Shown one piece after another: positions 17,672-26,588 of a DNA stretch of 64,000 nt. The translations under genes and the position numbers were made by a program. The notes below the pieces were generated by a model, which was not told the origin of the DNA, searched no databases, and saw nothing but the letters and a program-made list of their open reading frames with translations. Source of the DNA: Mycolicibacterium sp. CBMA 234 (GTDB taxonomy: Bacteria; Actinomycetota; Actinomycetes; Mycobacteriales; Mycobacteriaceae); assembly GCF_009729415.1 (NCBI RefSeq), contig NZ_MPKW01000003.1, positions 1-64,000 on the forward strand. Direction: 5' to 3'. Each line of letters begins with the position of its first letter. Position 1 is the first letter of the stretch.

Positions 17672-18895
17672 ATGACTGCTCAACCGGTCAATGGCGACCA
17701 CAGTCCGTCCTTGGCAACCAGGCTCCGCTGGTTCATGGCAGCGAAGCCATCGGATCACATGTTGGCCATGGCGACAGCTGCCGCTTCGTTGCCCGTGATC
17801 GGCAAGCACCTCGAGCCGCTCGGCGGGGCTACCGCGATGACCCTGTGGGGCATGCGGCACGTGCCCAGCTTCTGGGCGTCGACCTCGAAGGCGCTGTTTT
17901 CTCCAGGCATCGCGGAAATCCGTCGGGCGGAGCGGGATTGCACCAACGAAGTGGTCCGCGCTGCGCTGACCGGCGCGGTGCCCACCGCCGAACTCGACAT
18001 CGAATGGCCGGCACCGGAGCGCACCCCGCCGTTCTGGCGGGCGCGCGAACACCGGCGCCAGGTGCACCGCACGTCGGTGCGCTATGGCGACAGCCCGTCG
18101 CAGCTGCTGGACGTCTGGCGTGCCGAGGACCTGCCCAGTGAGCCCGCGCCGGTGCTCATCTATCTGCCTGGAGGCGCCTGGGTACACGGCAGTCGCCTGT
18201 TGCAGGGCTACGCGTTGATGAGCCACCTGGCTGAGCAAGGCTGGGTATGTCTGTCCATTGATTACCGGGTGGCGCCGAATCACCGTTGGCCGCAACACAT
18301 CACGGATGTCAAGACCGCGATCGCGTGGGCGCGCGCGAACGTCGACAAGTTCGGTGGCGACCGCAATTTCATCGCAATTTCCGGAGGTTCGGCCGGTGGG
18401 CACCTGGCCGCGCTGGCCGGTCTGACGCCGGGCGATCCTGACCTGCAGGGCGACCTGCCTGCGGACGCGGACACCTCGGTGGACGCAGTGGTCGGCATCT
18501 ATGGCCGTTACGACTGGGAGGACCGCTCCACCAAGGAACGCGAGGAGTTCGTCGACTTCCTGGAGCGAGTTGTGGTCAAGCGCCGCATCGACAAGCACCC
18601 GGAGATCTACCGCCAGGCGTCACCGATCGCCCGCGTGCATCGAGATGCCCCGCCGTTCCTGGTGATTCACGGCAGCGGCGACACCGTGATCCCGGTGGCG
18701 CAGGCCCGCGATTTCGTCCATGCGCTGCGTGCGGTCTCCCGGTCGACGGTCAGCTATATCGAATTGCCCGGTGCTGGACACGGTTTCGACATGACTGACG
18801 GTGCCCGCACTGGTTCGATGGCCACTGCCATAGGGTTGTTCCTCAACGAGGTTCGCCGGAGCCAGCGCCAGCAGTGTGTCGAAGAGGTCGTTTAG
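17672..18895 (+). CDS. lipC: alpha/beta hydrolase, esterase/lipase (LipC-like)
   Basis: A 407-aa protein with a long N-terminal segment before an alpha/beta-hydrolase domain. The oxyanion loop LPGGAW is at 165-170, nucleophile Ser240 is in GGSAG, acid Asp337 in HGSGDTVIP and base His370 in GAGHGFD. Length and context (followed directly by a WS/DGAT gene, as Rv0220-Rv0221) match M. tuberculosis LipC, a cell-surface esterase. ATG 17672 (MTAQPVNGD) is chosen over an in-frame ATG at 17612. The next gene begins 45 bp later and is probably co-transcribed, pairing ester hydrolysis with acyl transfer. Confidence 0.82.
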   Translation: MTAQPVNGDHSPSLATRLRWFMAAKPSDHMLAMATAAASLPVIGKHLEPLGGATAMTLWGMRHVPSFWASTSKALFSPGIAEIRRAERDCTNEVVRAALTGAVPTAELDIEWPAPERTPPFWRAREHRRQVHRTSVRYGDSPSQLLDVWRAEDLPSEPAPVLIYLPGGAWVHGSRLLQGYALMSHLAEQGWVCLSIDYRVAPNHRWPQHITDVKTAIAWARANVDKFGGDRNFIAISGGSAGGHLAALAGLTPGDPDLQGDLPADADTSVDAVVGIYGRYDWEDRSTKEREEFVDFLERVVVKRRIDKHPEIYRQASPIARVHRDAPPFLVIHGSGDTVIPVAQARDFVHALRAVSRSTVSYIELPGAGHGFDMTDGARTGSMATAIGLFLNEVRRSQRQQCVEEVV

Positions 18896-18940
18896 GCCGT
18901 TCGACTGGCAGAGGCCTGACCTAAGCGCAGGAGAGGTCGA

Positions 18941-20359
18941 GTGAAACGACTGAGTGGGTGGGATGCGTTCCTGCTGTATTCGGAAACGCCCAACGTGCAC
19001 ATGCACACCCTCAAGATTGCTGTCATCGACCTGGCCCGTCTCGGTGATCGCACCTTCGGCATCGATGAATTCCGCCGGGTGCTCCGCGAGCGGCTGTACA
19101 AGCTGGAGCCGTTTGGCTATCAGCTTGTCGATATTCCGTTCAAGTTCCACCACCCGATGTGGCGCGAGCACGCCGACGTCGACATCGAATACCACGTCCG
19201 GCCGTGGCGGGTCGAGGCGCCGGGTGGCCGTCGCGAACTAGACGAGGCGATCGGCGAAATCGCCAGCACCCCACTGGATCGCAGTCGGCCGCTGTGGGAG
19301 ATGTACTTGGTCGAAGGGCTGGCCAACGGACGGGTCGCCGTGGTCGGCAAGATTCATCACGCGCTCGCCGACGGGGTGGCCTCGGCGAACCTGTTGGCCC
19401 TCGGCATGGACATCACCGAAGGGCCGCAGCGCGACCAGGATTTGTACATCGCCGATCCGGCACCGTCCCGCGGTCAGCTGGTCCGGTCGGCGTTTGCTGA
19501 CCATCTGCGGCAGATCGCGCGGATTCCGGGCGTGGTGAAGTACACCGCCGACGGCATGGGGCGGGTGCGTCGCAGTAGCCGCAAGCTGTCGCCGGAACTG
19601 ACCCGGCCGTTCACCCCGCCGCCGAGCTTCATGAACCACGTCATCACCCCGCAACGACGTTTCGCCACAGCCACTTTGGCGCTGGCCGACGTCAAGCAGA
19701 CAAGCAAGAAGCTGGGCGTCACGATCAACGACCTGGTACTGGCCATGTCGTCCGGGGCGCTGCGGCAGCTGCTGCTGAAGTACGACGGAACTGCGGATCA
19801 CCCGCTGCTCGCGTCGGTGCCGATGAGCTACGACTTCTCGCCAGAACGTATCTCCGGCAACCGATTCAGCGGCGTGCTGATTGCGCTGCCGGTCGATGTG
19901 GACGACGCCTCACAACGCGTCCAGCAGGCTCGAGAGGCCGCCCTGCTGGCCAAGGAGAGTCACCAGCTGGTGGGCCCGGAGCTGGTGGCGCGGTGGGCCG
20001 CCTACATGCCGCCGGCGCCGATGGAGTCGATGTTCCGCCGGCTGTCCAACATGGACGGCCAGAACAAGGTGCTCAACCTCAATATCTCCAACGTGCCGGG
20101 TCCCCGCGAGCGAGGCAAGGTCGGTGGCGCCACCGTCACCGAGATCTATTCGGTCGGCCCGCTCACTGCGGGCAGCGGCCTGAACATCACCGTGTGGAGC
20201 TATGTCGACCAGCTCAACATCTCGGTGCTCGCTGACGGTGAGACCACCGACGACCCGCATGAAGTGACCGACGCCATGATGGAGGACTTCAAGCAGATCC
20301 GCAGGGCTGCGGGGCTTTCCGAGGAGCTGACGGTCGTCGAGACCGCCATGGCGCAGTAG
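18941..20359 (+). CDS. WS/DGAT-family acyltransferase (Rv0221-like)
   Basis: A 472-aa wax ester synthase/DGAT protein. The active-site motif HHALADG is at 139-145, preceded by PLWEMYLVEGL; the C-terminal NISNVPGPRERG is also typical. It begins at GTG 18941 with a GGAGAGG ribosome site 5 bases before. It follows the LipC-like gene as Rv0221 follows lipC in M. tuberculosis. The enzyme would use acyl-CoA to make triacylglycerol or wax ester at the inner membrane. It is distinct in sequence from the 11526-12878 paralogue, so the window holds two subfamilies. Confidence 0.87.
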   Translation: MKRLSGWDAFLLYSETPNVHMHTLKIAVIDLARLGDRTFGIDEFRRVLRERLYKLEPFGYQLVDIPFKFHHPMWREHADVDIEYHVRPWRVEAPGGRRELDEAIGEIASTPLDRSRPLWEMYLVEGLANGRVAVVGKIHHALADGVASANLLALGMDITEGPQRDQDLYIADPAPSRGQLVRSAFADHLRQIARIPGVVKYTADGMGRVRRSSRKLSPELTRPFTPPPSFMNHVITPQRRFATATLALADVKQTSKKLGVTINDLVLAMSSGALRQLLLKYDGTADHPLLASVPMSYDFSPERISGNRFSGVLIALPVDVDDASQRVQQAREAALLAKESHQLVGPELVARWAAYMPPAPMESMFRRLSNMDGQNKVLNLNISNVPGPRERGKVGGATVTEIYSVGPLTAGSGLNITVWSYVDQLNISVLADGETTDDPHEVTDAMMEDFKQIRRAAGLSEELTVVETAMAQ

Positions 20360-20387
20360 CGGGCACTGCTCTCGCCAACACCTTGCG

Positions 20388-20693
20388 TCAGTCCGGTGGG
20401 CGATTGCGGAATCGTTTGTGTAGCACCTGTCGTGACACACCCAAGATCCGCCCGATCTCTGCCCACGTCCAACCATTGTCGCGAGCCTGCGTCAATGCAC
20501 GTCGGCTGATGCCGCCGAAGACGTCGGCAGCTACCGGGTCGGGCTGTGGGGGTTTCCCATCGAACGACCAGTCGTCGTCTTCGTCGTCGAGGCCGTGTGC
20601 CCGTCGGAACGCGTTTCCGGCCGCGTCGATCTCAGCGTGAGTCGGACGGCATTGTTGGGGTTCGAACCACAAACGCTCGACGGAGTTGGCCAT
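20388..20693 (-). CDS. small helix-turn-helix DNA-binding protein
   Basis: A 101-aa acidic protein with a helix-turn-helix at about residues 68-96: ALTQARDNGWTWAEIGRIL followed by GVSRQVLHKRF. The pattern resembles Fis-type or sigma-like recognition helices in which the second helix reads DNA. The N-terminal part is rich in Asp/Glu (GLDDEDDDWSFDGKP) and probably mediates protein contacts. Upstream, at 20818-20849, are two palindromes of the form CTGACA-N-TGTCAG that could be its own operator, because no other promoter lies in that gap. I do not know a characterised homologue. It is transcribed in the same direction as the lipO operon and lies 246 bp after it. Confidence 0.7.
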   Translation of the reverse strand: MANSVERLWFEPQQCRPTHAEIDAAGNAFRRAHGLDDEDDDWSFDGKPPQPDPVAADVFGGISRRALTQARDNGWTWAEIGRILGVSRQVLHKRFRNRPPD

Positions 20694-20817
20694 GGCATGT
20701 TCCTTCCGGAGTCGATGACTGCGGAAATTATGTGTCGGGGGGACGACAGATCCGGCGTCCTCACGGCAGTCGGCACCTCTCTAGTAGGTGGGTCGGGCTG
20801 GGAACCGTCAGCATGGA

Positions 20818-20849
20818 CTGACATTGTCAGCCCATGCTGACAATGTCAG
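20818..20849. promoter_or_regulatory. double operator: two CTGACA-N-TGTCAG palindromes
   Basis: The 13-bp palindromes at 20818-20830 (centre T) and 20837-20849 (centre A) are perfect, and their centres are 19 bp apart, near two helical turns. They are also reverse complements of each other, so together they form a hairpin with a 6-base loop. An overlapping inverted repeat (gtcagcatgg / ccatgctgac) adds a further half-site. They lie about 125 bp upstream of the small HTH gene. Confidence 0.6.
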
Positions 20850-20939
20850 CGATTGATGACAGGTCCCGATCGAACACGTACCAGGGAGAGGTCTAGACCC
20901 GCGTGGTGTCGGCCCCAGGGGGCCTGGGTGGGAGGCCGG

Positions 20940-22175
20940 CTACCCGACCTCGTCGGCAGGGGTCAGGGCCTTCGACTTCTCGGCCCGCACCCATTCCAGG
21001 AACCGGGTGATCGCCTCAGCGGTATAGCGCCCGTGCGCTGAGCCGAGGACGTCAAATGCGTGCTGCGCGTTGGGGATTTCCGCATACGCCACAGGTTCCA
21101 GTGACTCCTCGCGCAGCGCGGCGACAAAATCCCGGCCCTCCTGGACCGCAATCATGGTGTCGTCGGTGCCGTGCAGCACGAAGAACGGCGGCGCGTCAGG
21201 GCCGATTCGCTTGATGGGCGAGGCGTCCAGGAAGATCTGGGAATCGGTGGAGAACCGCTTCTTGATGATCATGTGCTGCAGGGCGTGCATCATCTCCGGG
21301 CGTCCGGGGCCGTCGAAGCTGAACCAGTCGTACCGTCCGTACACCGGAACGGCGGCCACCACCGAGGTGTCGGCATCCTCAAAACCTGGCTGCCACTGGG
21401 TATCTCCGGGAGTCAGGGCGGCGAGCGAGGACAGATGACCACCCGCGGAGCCGCCGCTGATCGCGACGAAATCGGGATCGCCGCCGTAGTTGGCGATGTT
21501 CTCTTTGATCCAGGCCAGCGCCTGCTTGACGTCGATGATGTGGGCCGGCCAAGCATGCTTTGGGCTGACGCGGTAGCCGATGGACACGCAGATCCAGCCG
21601 CGCTCGGCCAGGTGGCTCAGCAACGGATAGGCCTGCGGTCGGCGATCACCGAGCATCCAACCACCGCCCGGAACCTGCAGTAGCACAGGGGCTTTACCGT
21701 CGAGCGGCAGGTCGGGGCGACGCCAGATATCGGCGAGGTTGGCGCGGTGCGGGCCGTATTTCACGGTCTGCGTGTTGTACTTGCGGCGCGAGACCATGGT
21801 GCGCAGCATGCCCGGCACGCGGGGGCCTTTGGAATCTGCTGCGCTGTCCGGACCGATCAAGTCATGCAGCGGCTGTTCGAACGCGGGCCGCGAACGCAGG
21901 CTTCGGTTGAAGATGAACCCCAGGATGGCCCACGTAATCGCGGTGATAACCAACGCAATTCGGCCACTGGTGCCGGAGAAGTCGCCACGCCGACCCCGCC
22001 GGACAGCCGACAACACTGACGAGCCCAGCAGGAGGCCGGCAGCTTCGCCCGACGGCCAGCCGTAGGCAAACGTGACGATGCCGGGGTTCCCCGCGCGGAG
22101 CAGCGGGCTGGCCGCGTTTGTTGCGTTGACCAGTCCGAGGACGGCACGGACCAGGGTGACGGACTTTCTAGCCAT
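20940..22175 (-). CDS. lipO: membrane-associated alpha/beta hydrolase (LipO-like)
   Basis: A 411-aa esterase/lipase related to LipC. The N-terminal 90 residues contain two probable membrane segments (EAAGLLLGSSVLSAV and IALVITAITWAILGFIF), so the catalytic domain is membrane-tethered. The oxyanion loop is VPGGGW, the nucleophile lies in ISGGSAGGH, the acid in HGTDDTMIA and the base in NAQHAFD. It is the last gene of the operon acyltransferase-fadD-lip, an order that matches Rv1428c-fadD12-lipO of M. tuberculosis. Its start (ATG 22175) overlaps the end of the fadD gene by 8 bp, so it is likely translationally coupled. Confidence 0.8.
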   Translation of the reverse strand: MARKSVTLVRAVLGLVNATNAASPLLRAGNPGIVTFAYGWPSGEAAGLLLGSSVLSAVRRGRRGDFSGTSGRIALVITAITWAILGFIFNRSLRSRPAFEQPLHDLIGPDSAADSKGPRVPGMLRTMVSRRKYNTQTVKYGPHRANLADIWRRPDLPLDGKAPVLLQVPGGGWMLGDRRPQAYPLLSHLAERGWICVSIGYRVSPKHAWPAHIIDVKQALAWIKENIANYGGDPDFVAISGGSAGGHLSSLAALTPGDTQWQPGFEDADTSVVAAVPVYGRYDWFSFDGPGRPEMMHALQHMIIKKRFSTDSQIFLDASPIKRIGPDAPPFFVLHGTDDTMIAVQEGRDFVAALREESLEPVAYAEIPNAQHAFDVLGSAHGRYTAEAITRFLEWVRAEKSKALTPADEVG

Positions 22176-23793
22176 TGGCCAACGCTTTCAATTCACGACG
22201 GTCGATCTTGCCGGTACTGTTTCTGGGCAGCTCGCTGAGCACCGTAATCGACCGTGGCACTTTGTAATTGGCCAGGTTCTCGCGGACATGCTGCTTGAGA
22301 GTTTCCTCAGTGACGGCGGCTGGGTCCGCGGTGTCGGTCAGGACGACGAACGCCACCAGACGCTGGCCGTACTGTTCGTCGTCCACTCCGAGGACCGTGG
22401 CTTCGGCCACTTCCGGGTGGGTCGACAGCGTCTTCTCCACCTCGATCGGGTACACGTTCTCGCCACCCGACACGATCATCTCGTCGTCGCGGCCCACCAC
22501 GAACAGGCGGCCGGCGACATCGAGATAGCCGACGTCGCCCGACGACATGTAGTCCTGGTGAAAATCCTTTGTGGCACCGGAGGTGTAGCCGTCGAACTGA
22601 GTGGAGTTGCGCACGTAGATAGTGCCCACCTCGCCGGTCGGCAGCTCGTTGAAGTCCGCATCCAGGATCTTGATCTCGGTGCCCTCTGCCGGACGGCCAG
22701 CGGTGTCGGGAGCGGCGCGCAGGTCGGCGGGCGTCGCGGTGGCGATCATGCCGGCCTCGGTGGCGTTGTAGTTGTTGTAGATGACGTCGCCGAACTGATC
22801 CATGAATGAGGTGACGACGTCGGGGCGCATCCGGGAGCCCGAGGCCGCGGCGAACCGCAGCGAGCGCCCGCTGTAGCGATTGCGGATGTGATCCGGCAGT
22901 TCCATGATGCGGTCGAACATCACTGGGACAACACACAATCCGGTCGCCTGGTATTTGTCGACCAGGGCCAGCGTGGCCTGCGGGTCAAACTTGCGGCGCG
23001 TGACGACGGTGCACGCCATCGACGCCGCAAACACCAATTGCGAGAAACCCCAGGCGTGGAACATCGGGGCCACGACCACGGTGGTTTCCTCGGTACGCCA
23101 CGGGGTGCGGTCCAGGATCGCCTTCAGCGCGTCCATGCCGCCACCAGAATGCTTGGCGCCCTTGGGAGTTCCGGTGGTGCCCGACGTCAGCAGGATCACC
23201 CGGCTCTTCTCGCCGGTGCGCCGCGGCTGCACGCCCATGTGATCGATGATCAGGGACTCGACGGTGAGCGGGTGATCTTCGGTGTCGGTCCACGCCACGA
23301 TGCGCGTCGTGCCGGACCTTCCCTCTAGAGCGCGGTCGACTGTCGCCGTGAACTCTTCGTCGTAGATGACGACGTCGACGTTCTCCCGGTTGATCACCTC
23401 GGCCATGGCCGGTCCGGCAAAAGATGTGTTGAGCAGCAACACATCTGCGCCGATTCGGTTTGCCGCGATCAGTGAGTCGACGAAGCCGCGGTGGTTGCGC
23501 GCCATGATGCCGATGACCTTGGCCGACGGCAGCGTCTGCAGGGCGGCAGCGAGTGCATCACCGCGCTGGTCGAGCTCACCGAAGGTCAGCACCCCCAGTT
23601 CGTCAATCAGGCCCGGCCGGTTGCCGCAGCGCTGCGCAGAACTCGCGAAACCTGAAGTGACACTCATGTTTTCGCGGGCCATGGCGCCGGCGATCCGGAC
23701 GTACTTGTCAGGCCTGAGTGGGGCGATGACACCGGCTCGCACCATGGTGGAGACGAGCCCGGCGGTGGCGGTCAGCTTGTCGGTGATTCCCAC
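22168..23793 (-). CDS. fadD12: acyl-CoA synthetase (FadD12-like)
   Basis: A 541-aa AMP-forming ligase. The P-loop LLTSGTTGTPKGAKH, the motif YNNYNATEAG, the hinge SSGDVGYLD...GRDDEMIVSGGENVYP and the C-terminal catalytic lysine region LPRNSTGKIDRREL are all present, so it looks catalytically intact. It activates fatty acids to acyl-CoA. It starts at GTG 23793, six bases after the stop of the acyltransferase gene, and overlaps lipO. Gene order suggests FadD12 (Rv1427c). The operon could recycle fatty acids freed by LipO into glycerolipid. Confidence 0.85.
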   Translation of the reverse strand: MGITDKLTATAGLVSTMVRAGVIAPLRPDKYVRIAGAMARENMSVTSGFASSAQRCGNRPGLIDELGVLTFGELDQRGDALAAALQTLPSAKVIGIMARNHRGFVDSLIAANRIGADVLLLNTSFAGPAMAEVINRENVDVVIYDEEFTATVDRALEGRSGTTRIVAWTDTEDHPLTVESLIIDHMGVQPRRTGEKSRVILLTSGTTGTPKGAKHSGGGMDALKAILDRTPWRTEETTVVVAPMFHAWGFSQLVFAASMACTVVTRRKFDPQATLALVDKYQATGLCVVPVMFDRIMELPDHIRNRYSGRSLRFAAASGSRMRPDVVTSFMDQFGDVIYNNYNATEAGMIATATPADLRAAPDTAGRPAEGTEIKILDADFNELPTGEVGTIYVRNSTQFDGYTSGATKDFHQDYMSSGDVGYLDVAGRLFVVGRDDEMIVSGGENVYPIEVEKTLSTHPEVAEATVLGVDDEQYGQRLVAFVVLTDTADPAAVTEETLKQHVRENLANYKVPRSITVLSELPRNSTGKIDRRELKALANG

Positions 23794-23799
23794 GGCCGA

Positions 23800-24597
23800 T
23801 CAGCCTAGTACCGGAAAGCGGCGTTCTTCGGCGAGTTCGTCAAGGGCGTCCTGCATGACTTTGCGGACACGAGCGTCGACGGCGTCGATGTCGGGCTCTT
23901 CACCGAACTCGGCCTCGATGTTGATAGGCGGCAGCACCTGCATGACGATCTTCGACGGCAGCGGCACGTTGAGCGGCAGCACCGCCGACAGCCCGAACGG
24001 GAGCCCGATCGACAGCGGCACGACCTTCGCCCGCGCCGCGCGCGCGATCGGACCGAGGGCCTTGGCGATGCGCTCGCCGCGGGTCAGGAACAGCTGGGTC
24101 TCCTGGCCGCCGATGCCGACCATCGGCACGATCGGCACGCCGGCATTGATCGCGGCCTTCACGTAGCCCTTGCGGCCGTCGAAGTCGATCTTGTTGGCGT
24201 CGGTCGACGGCCGGTAGACGTCGTAGTCACCGCCGGGGAACACCACGACCAGACCGCCGGAGCGTAGGGCTTCGTCGGCATTCTCGTGGCTGGCCAGGAT
24301 GTAGCCGGTCTTCTTGAAGAAGTCCGCGGTCGGGCCGACCATCAGCATGGCGTGGCTGAGCGTGTAGACCGGGCGGTCGTAGCCGTACTTCTCGTAGAAG
24401 TGCGAGGAGAAGACCGGCACGTCCATGGGCAGCATGCCGCCGGAGTGGTTGCTCACTACCAGCGCTCCACCCAGCGGAATGTTCTCCAGACCGCGGACCT
24501 CGGAGCGGTGATAGACCTTCAGCAACGGCCGGAGAATCCCCATGACCTTCTCGGTCAGATCCGGGTCGAATTTGGTGATTTCGGGCAGCTTGGCCAC
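23800..24597 (-). CDS. lysophospholipid/glycerolipid acyltransferase (Rv1428c-like)
   Basis: A 265-aa PlsC-like acyltransferase. The N-terminal motif is NHSGGMLPMD, a variant of the family's NHxxxxD in which the His-Asp spacing is longer. VVFPGGDYDVYRP and GVPIVPMVGIGGQE correspond to the glycerol-phosphate binding blocks. GTG 24597 is chosen because GAGGAG lies just upstream (24603-24608 on the reverse strand); the open frame extends to 24783 but would overlap the opposite echA1 gene. It heads the operon with fadD12 and lipO, and a perfect KstR-type palindrome lies 28 bp upstream. The product is probably phosphatidic acid or a related lipid. Confidence 0.8.
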   Translation of the reverse strand: MAKLPEITKFDPDLTEKVMGILRPLLKVYHRSEVRGLENIPLGGALVVSNHSGGMLPMDVPVFSSHFYEKYGYDRPVYTLSHAMLMVGPTADFFKKTGYILASHENADEALRSGGLVVVFPGGDYDVYRPSTDANKIDFDGRKGYVKAAINAGVPIVPMVGIGGQETQLFLTRGERIAKALGPIARAARAKVVPLSIGLPFGLSAVLPLNVPLPSKIVMQVLPPINIEAEFGEEPDIDAVDARVRKVMQDALDELAEERRFPVLG

Positions 24598-24624
24598 GGT
24601 TTCTCCTCTGGCTGCGGCAAAAAC

Positions 24625-24638
24625 TAGAACGCGTTCTA
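24625..24638. promoter_or_regulatory. KstR-type palindrome TAGAACGCGTTCTA
   Basis: A perfect 14-bp palindrome that fits the published KstR consensus TnnAACnnGTTnnA at every fixed position. It lies between the divergent acyltransferase-fadD12-lipO operon (start 24597) and echA1 (start 24700), so it could control both. Other TetR proteins with similar recognition cannot be excluded. Confidence 0.65.
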
Positions 24639-24699
24639 ATTTTCGATTATTCACTGGTTGACCGCCGGACGCCAATCCCCTGTGGCTAGCATCACCGTC

Positions 24700-25476
24700 G
24701 TGACCGAAGAAGCCCCCAGCGAAGATGCCGTCCTCGTCGAACAGCGCGACCGCATACTGATCATCACCATCAATCGGCCCCAAGCCAAGAACGCTGTCAA
24801 CTCAGCGGTCAGCAATGGCTTGGCCGCGGCCGCGGACCGCCTCGATGAGGACCCCGGACTGTCGGTGGGCGTCCTGACCGGTGCCGGCGGCTCGTTCTGT
24901 GCGGGCATGGATCTCAAGGCCTTCGCGAAAGGGGAGAACATCCTCTCGAGCCGTGGCTTCGGCCTGACCCAGCGTCCTCCGGCCAAGCCGCTGATCGCGG
25001 CCGTCGAGGGCTACGCGCTGGCGGGCGGCACCGAGCTGGCGCTGTCGGCCGACCTGATCGTGGCGTCCAACGCGTCGGCGTTCGGTATCCCCGAGGTCAA
25101 GCGTGGCCTGGTAGCCGGTGGCGGCGGGTTGCTGCGGCTGCCGCAGCGCATCCCGTACGCCATCGCGATGGAACTCGCGCTCACCGGTGACAACCTCACC
25201 GCGACACGGGCCCATGAGTTGGGCCTGGTCAACGAGCTGACCGAGCCGGGTGCCGCACTGGATGCCGCCCTCGCGCTGGCCGCGCGGATCACCGCCAACG
25301 GCCCGCTCGCCGTCGCCGCGACCAAGCGGATCATCGTCGAGTCTCCCGACTGGTCTGACGCGGAGAAGTGGGAGAAGCAAGGCGCCATCCTGGGCCCGAT
25401 CTTCATGTCGAAGGACGCGCGCGAGGGCGCGGTGGCCTTCGCCGAGAAGCGCGCCCCGCAGTGGACCGGTAGCTGA
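24700..25476 (+). CDS. echA1: enoyl-CoA hydratase/isomerase (EchA1-like crotonase)
   Basis: A 258-aa crotonase. The first oxyanion segment is LTGAGGSFCAGMDLKAF (about 67-83) and the second is AAVEGYALAGGTELALSADL (about 107-126), with the acidic residue region FGIPEVKRGLVAGGGGLLRLP following. It hydrates trans-2-enoyl-CoA in beta-oxidation, or isomerises related thioesters. GTG 24700 (MTEEAPSEDAVLVEQ) is chosen over an upstream ATG. In M. tuberculosis echA1 (Rv0222) follows the WS/DGAT Rv0221; here the lipO operon is inserted between them. It shares its promoter region with that operon and the KstR-type site. Confidence 0.85.
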   Translation: MTEEAPSEDAVLVEQRDRILIITINRPQAKNAVNSAVSNGLAAAADRLDEDPGLSVGVLTGAGGSFCAGMDLKAFAKGENILSSRGFGLTQRPPAKPLIAAVEGYALAGGTELALSADLIVASNASAFGIPEVKRGLVAGGGGLLRLPQRIPYAIAMELALTGDNLTATRAHELGLVNELTEPGAALDAALALAARITANGPLAVAATKRIIVESPDWSDAEKWEKQGAILGPIFMSKDAREGAVAFAEKRAPQWTGS

Positions 25477-25482
25477 CCTGCC

Positions 25483-25950
25483 CTACTTGGGCTTAGGCGC
25501 AGATTTCTGGACGGGGCACTGCTGCTCGACCCAGTCGTTGAGCGTCCGGCTGAACTGAGTGCGGTTCGGATCGCTGGTGTGCAGGCCGTTGGTGTTGACG
25601 AAGTGCTTCACCGCGGTCTGCACGTCGGCCGGCGGATGGAAACCGGCGATGGTGTCCGACGCCTTCTGGGCGTCCTCCGGTGACGAGCCGGACATCAGAT
25701 TCACCACGGCCCCGGTCAGCTGCAGGCAGTTCCCGCCGTCGAGCTGACGATTCGTCGGGGACGGCGGTGCGCTGGCTTCCGGCGTGCTCGGGGCCGCCGA
25801 CGTGCTCTGGGCCGGGCTGCTCGACGGTGTGGCGGTCGGCTGCGGTGCGGGCTTGTTGCTTGAGCATCCGGCCAGCAGCAGGGCTGCCGCCAGCACCGCG
25901 GCCTGACGACTAGTGGGGCGGCGCAACGTTACGTTCTCCCGGTAGGACAT
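25483..25950 (-). CDS. secreted lipoprotein, unknown function
   Basis: A 155-aa protein with an N-terminal signal (arginines, then AAVLAAALLLAGC) and lipobox LAGC, so Cys29 should be lipidated. A Pro/Ser/Thr linker (about 33-68) leads to a small C-terminal helical domain (about 70-150) with two cysteines (NCLQLTGAVVNLM and QQCPVQ) that may form a disulfide. I do not recognise the family. It converges on echA1 with a 6-bp gap and is separate from the next secreted protein gene by 54 bp; the two may be co-transcribed. Confidence 0.7.
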   Translation of the reverse strand: MSYRENVTLRRPTSRQAAVLAAALLLAGCSSNKPAPQPTATPSSSPAQSTSAAPSTPEASAPPSPTNRQLDGGNCLQLTGAVVNLMSGSSPEDAQKASDTIAGFHPPADVQTAVKHFVNTNGLHTSDPNRTQFSRTLNDWVEQQCPVQKSAPKPK

Positions 25951-26004
25951 GTGTTTGTTCTACCGGGAAGATCGTTTGTGTCGGCTGCTGGGGTCGAACA
26001 ATGG

Positions 26005-26487
26005 TCAGACCGAGGCGACGAAATCGCTGCTATAGAACTCTGCCGGGCTCTGCGAATGCGGGGCGGGCAGATCAACCGCGACCCATACTCCGGTGGTGCC
26101 GGGGGCGACGGAAAGTTGGACAGTGGAGCTGCCGTTGCCGAAGCCATCGGTGCTCAGCGTCCCGGTGGCGATGCTCGGGTCGCCGGGCAGGCAGCCCAGC
26201 GCGGCGTGCGGGGCTGGGATCACCCGGACCGTGTACTGCGCGTCGCGTGCGCCGTCGAGCATCTCGATCTGGGCGACGGCGGTGCGGCCGTCGGAAGTGA
26301 TCTCGGCGGTCGGCTTGGCCGGAAAACGGAATTTCATGTAGTTGATCGGCTGCCGGTCGCAGGTGTACGTCCGCGACATCAGGGTCATGCGGTGCGTGCC
26401 GGCGGCCTCGGCGGGCGCGGCGATCATGGTCGCGACAGGCAAAGCGGAGACGGCCAGCGCAGCCAGTGCGCCGCTTACTTTCGACAT
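26005..26487 (-). CDS. small secreted protein, unknown function
   Basis: A 160-aa protein with a clear cleavable signal peptide: MSKVSGALAALAVSALPVAT, then APAEAAG, with likely cleavage after AEA near residue 28. The mature part is beta-rich and has two cysteines (RTYTCDRQ and ALGCLPGD), compatible with a small disulfide-stabilised domain. ATG 26487 is preferred over an in-frame start at 26535, which would add 16 residues before the signal. It is upstream of the lipoprotein gene on the same strand. No catalytic motif is seen. Confidence 0.66.
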   Translation of the reverse strand: MSKVSGALAALAVSALPVATMIAAPAEAAGTHRMTLMSRTYTCDRQPINYMKFRFPAKPTAEITSDGRTAVAQIEMLDGARDAQYTVRVIPAPHAALGCLPGDPSIATGTLSTDGFGNGSSTVQLSVAPGTTGVWVAVDLPAPHSQSPAEFYSSDFVASV

Positions 26488-26588
26488 GTGTCGAGTTTTT
26501 ACCGGGACCGCTGGTAGCGCTATGGCCGCCGTCACAAGCAGACCGAACCCACTTTCGGCGGGGATAATGACTTAGGTCACAACATGAT

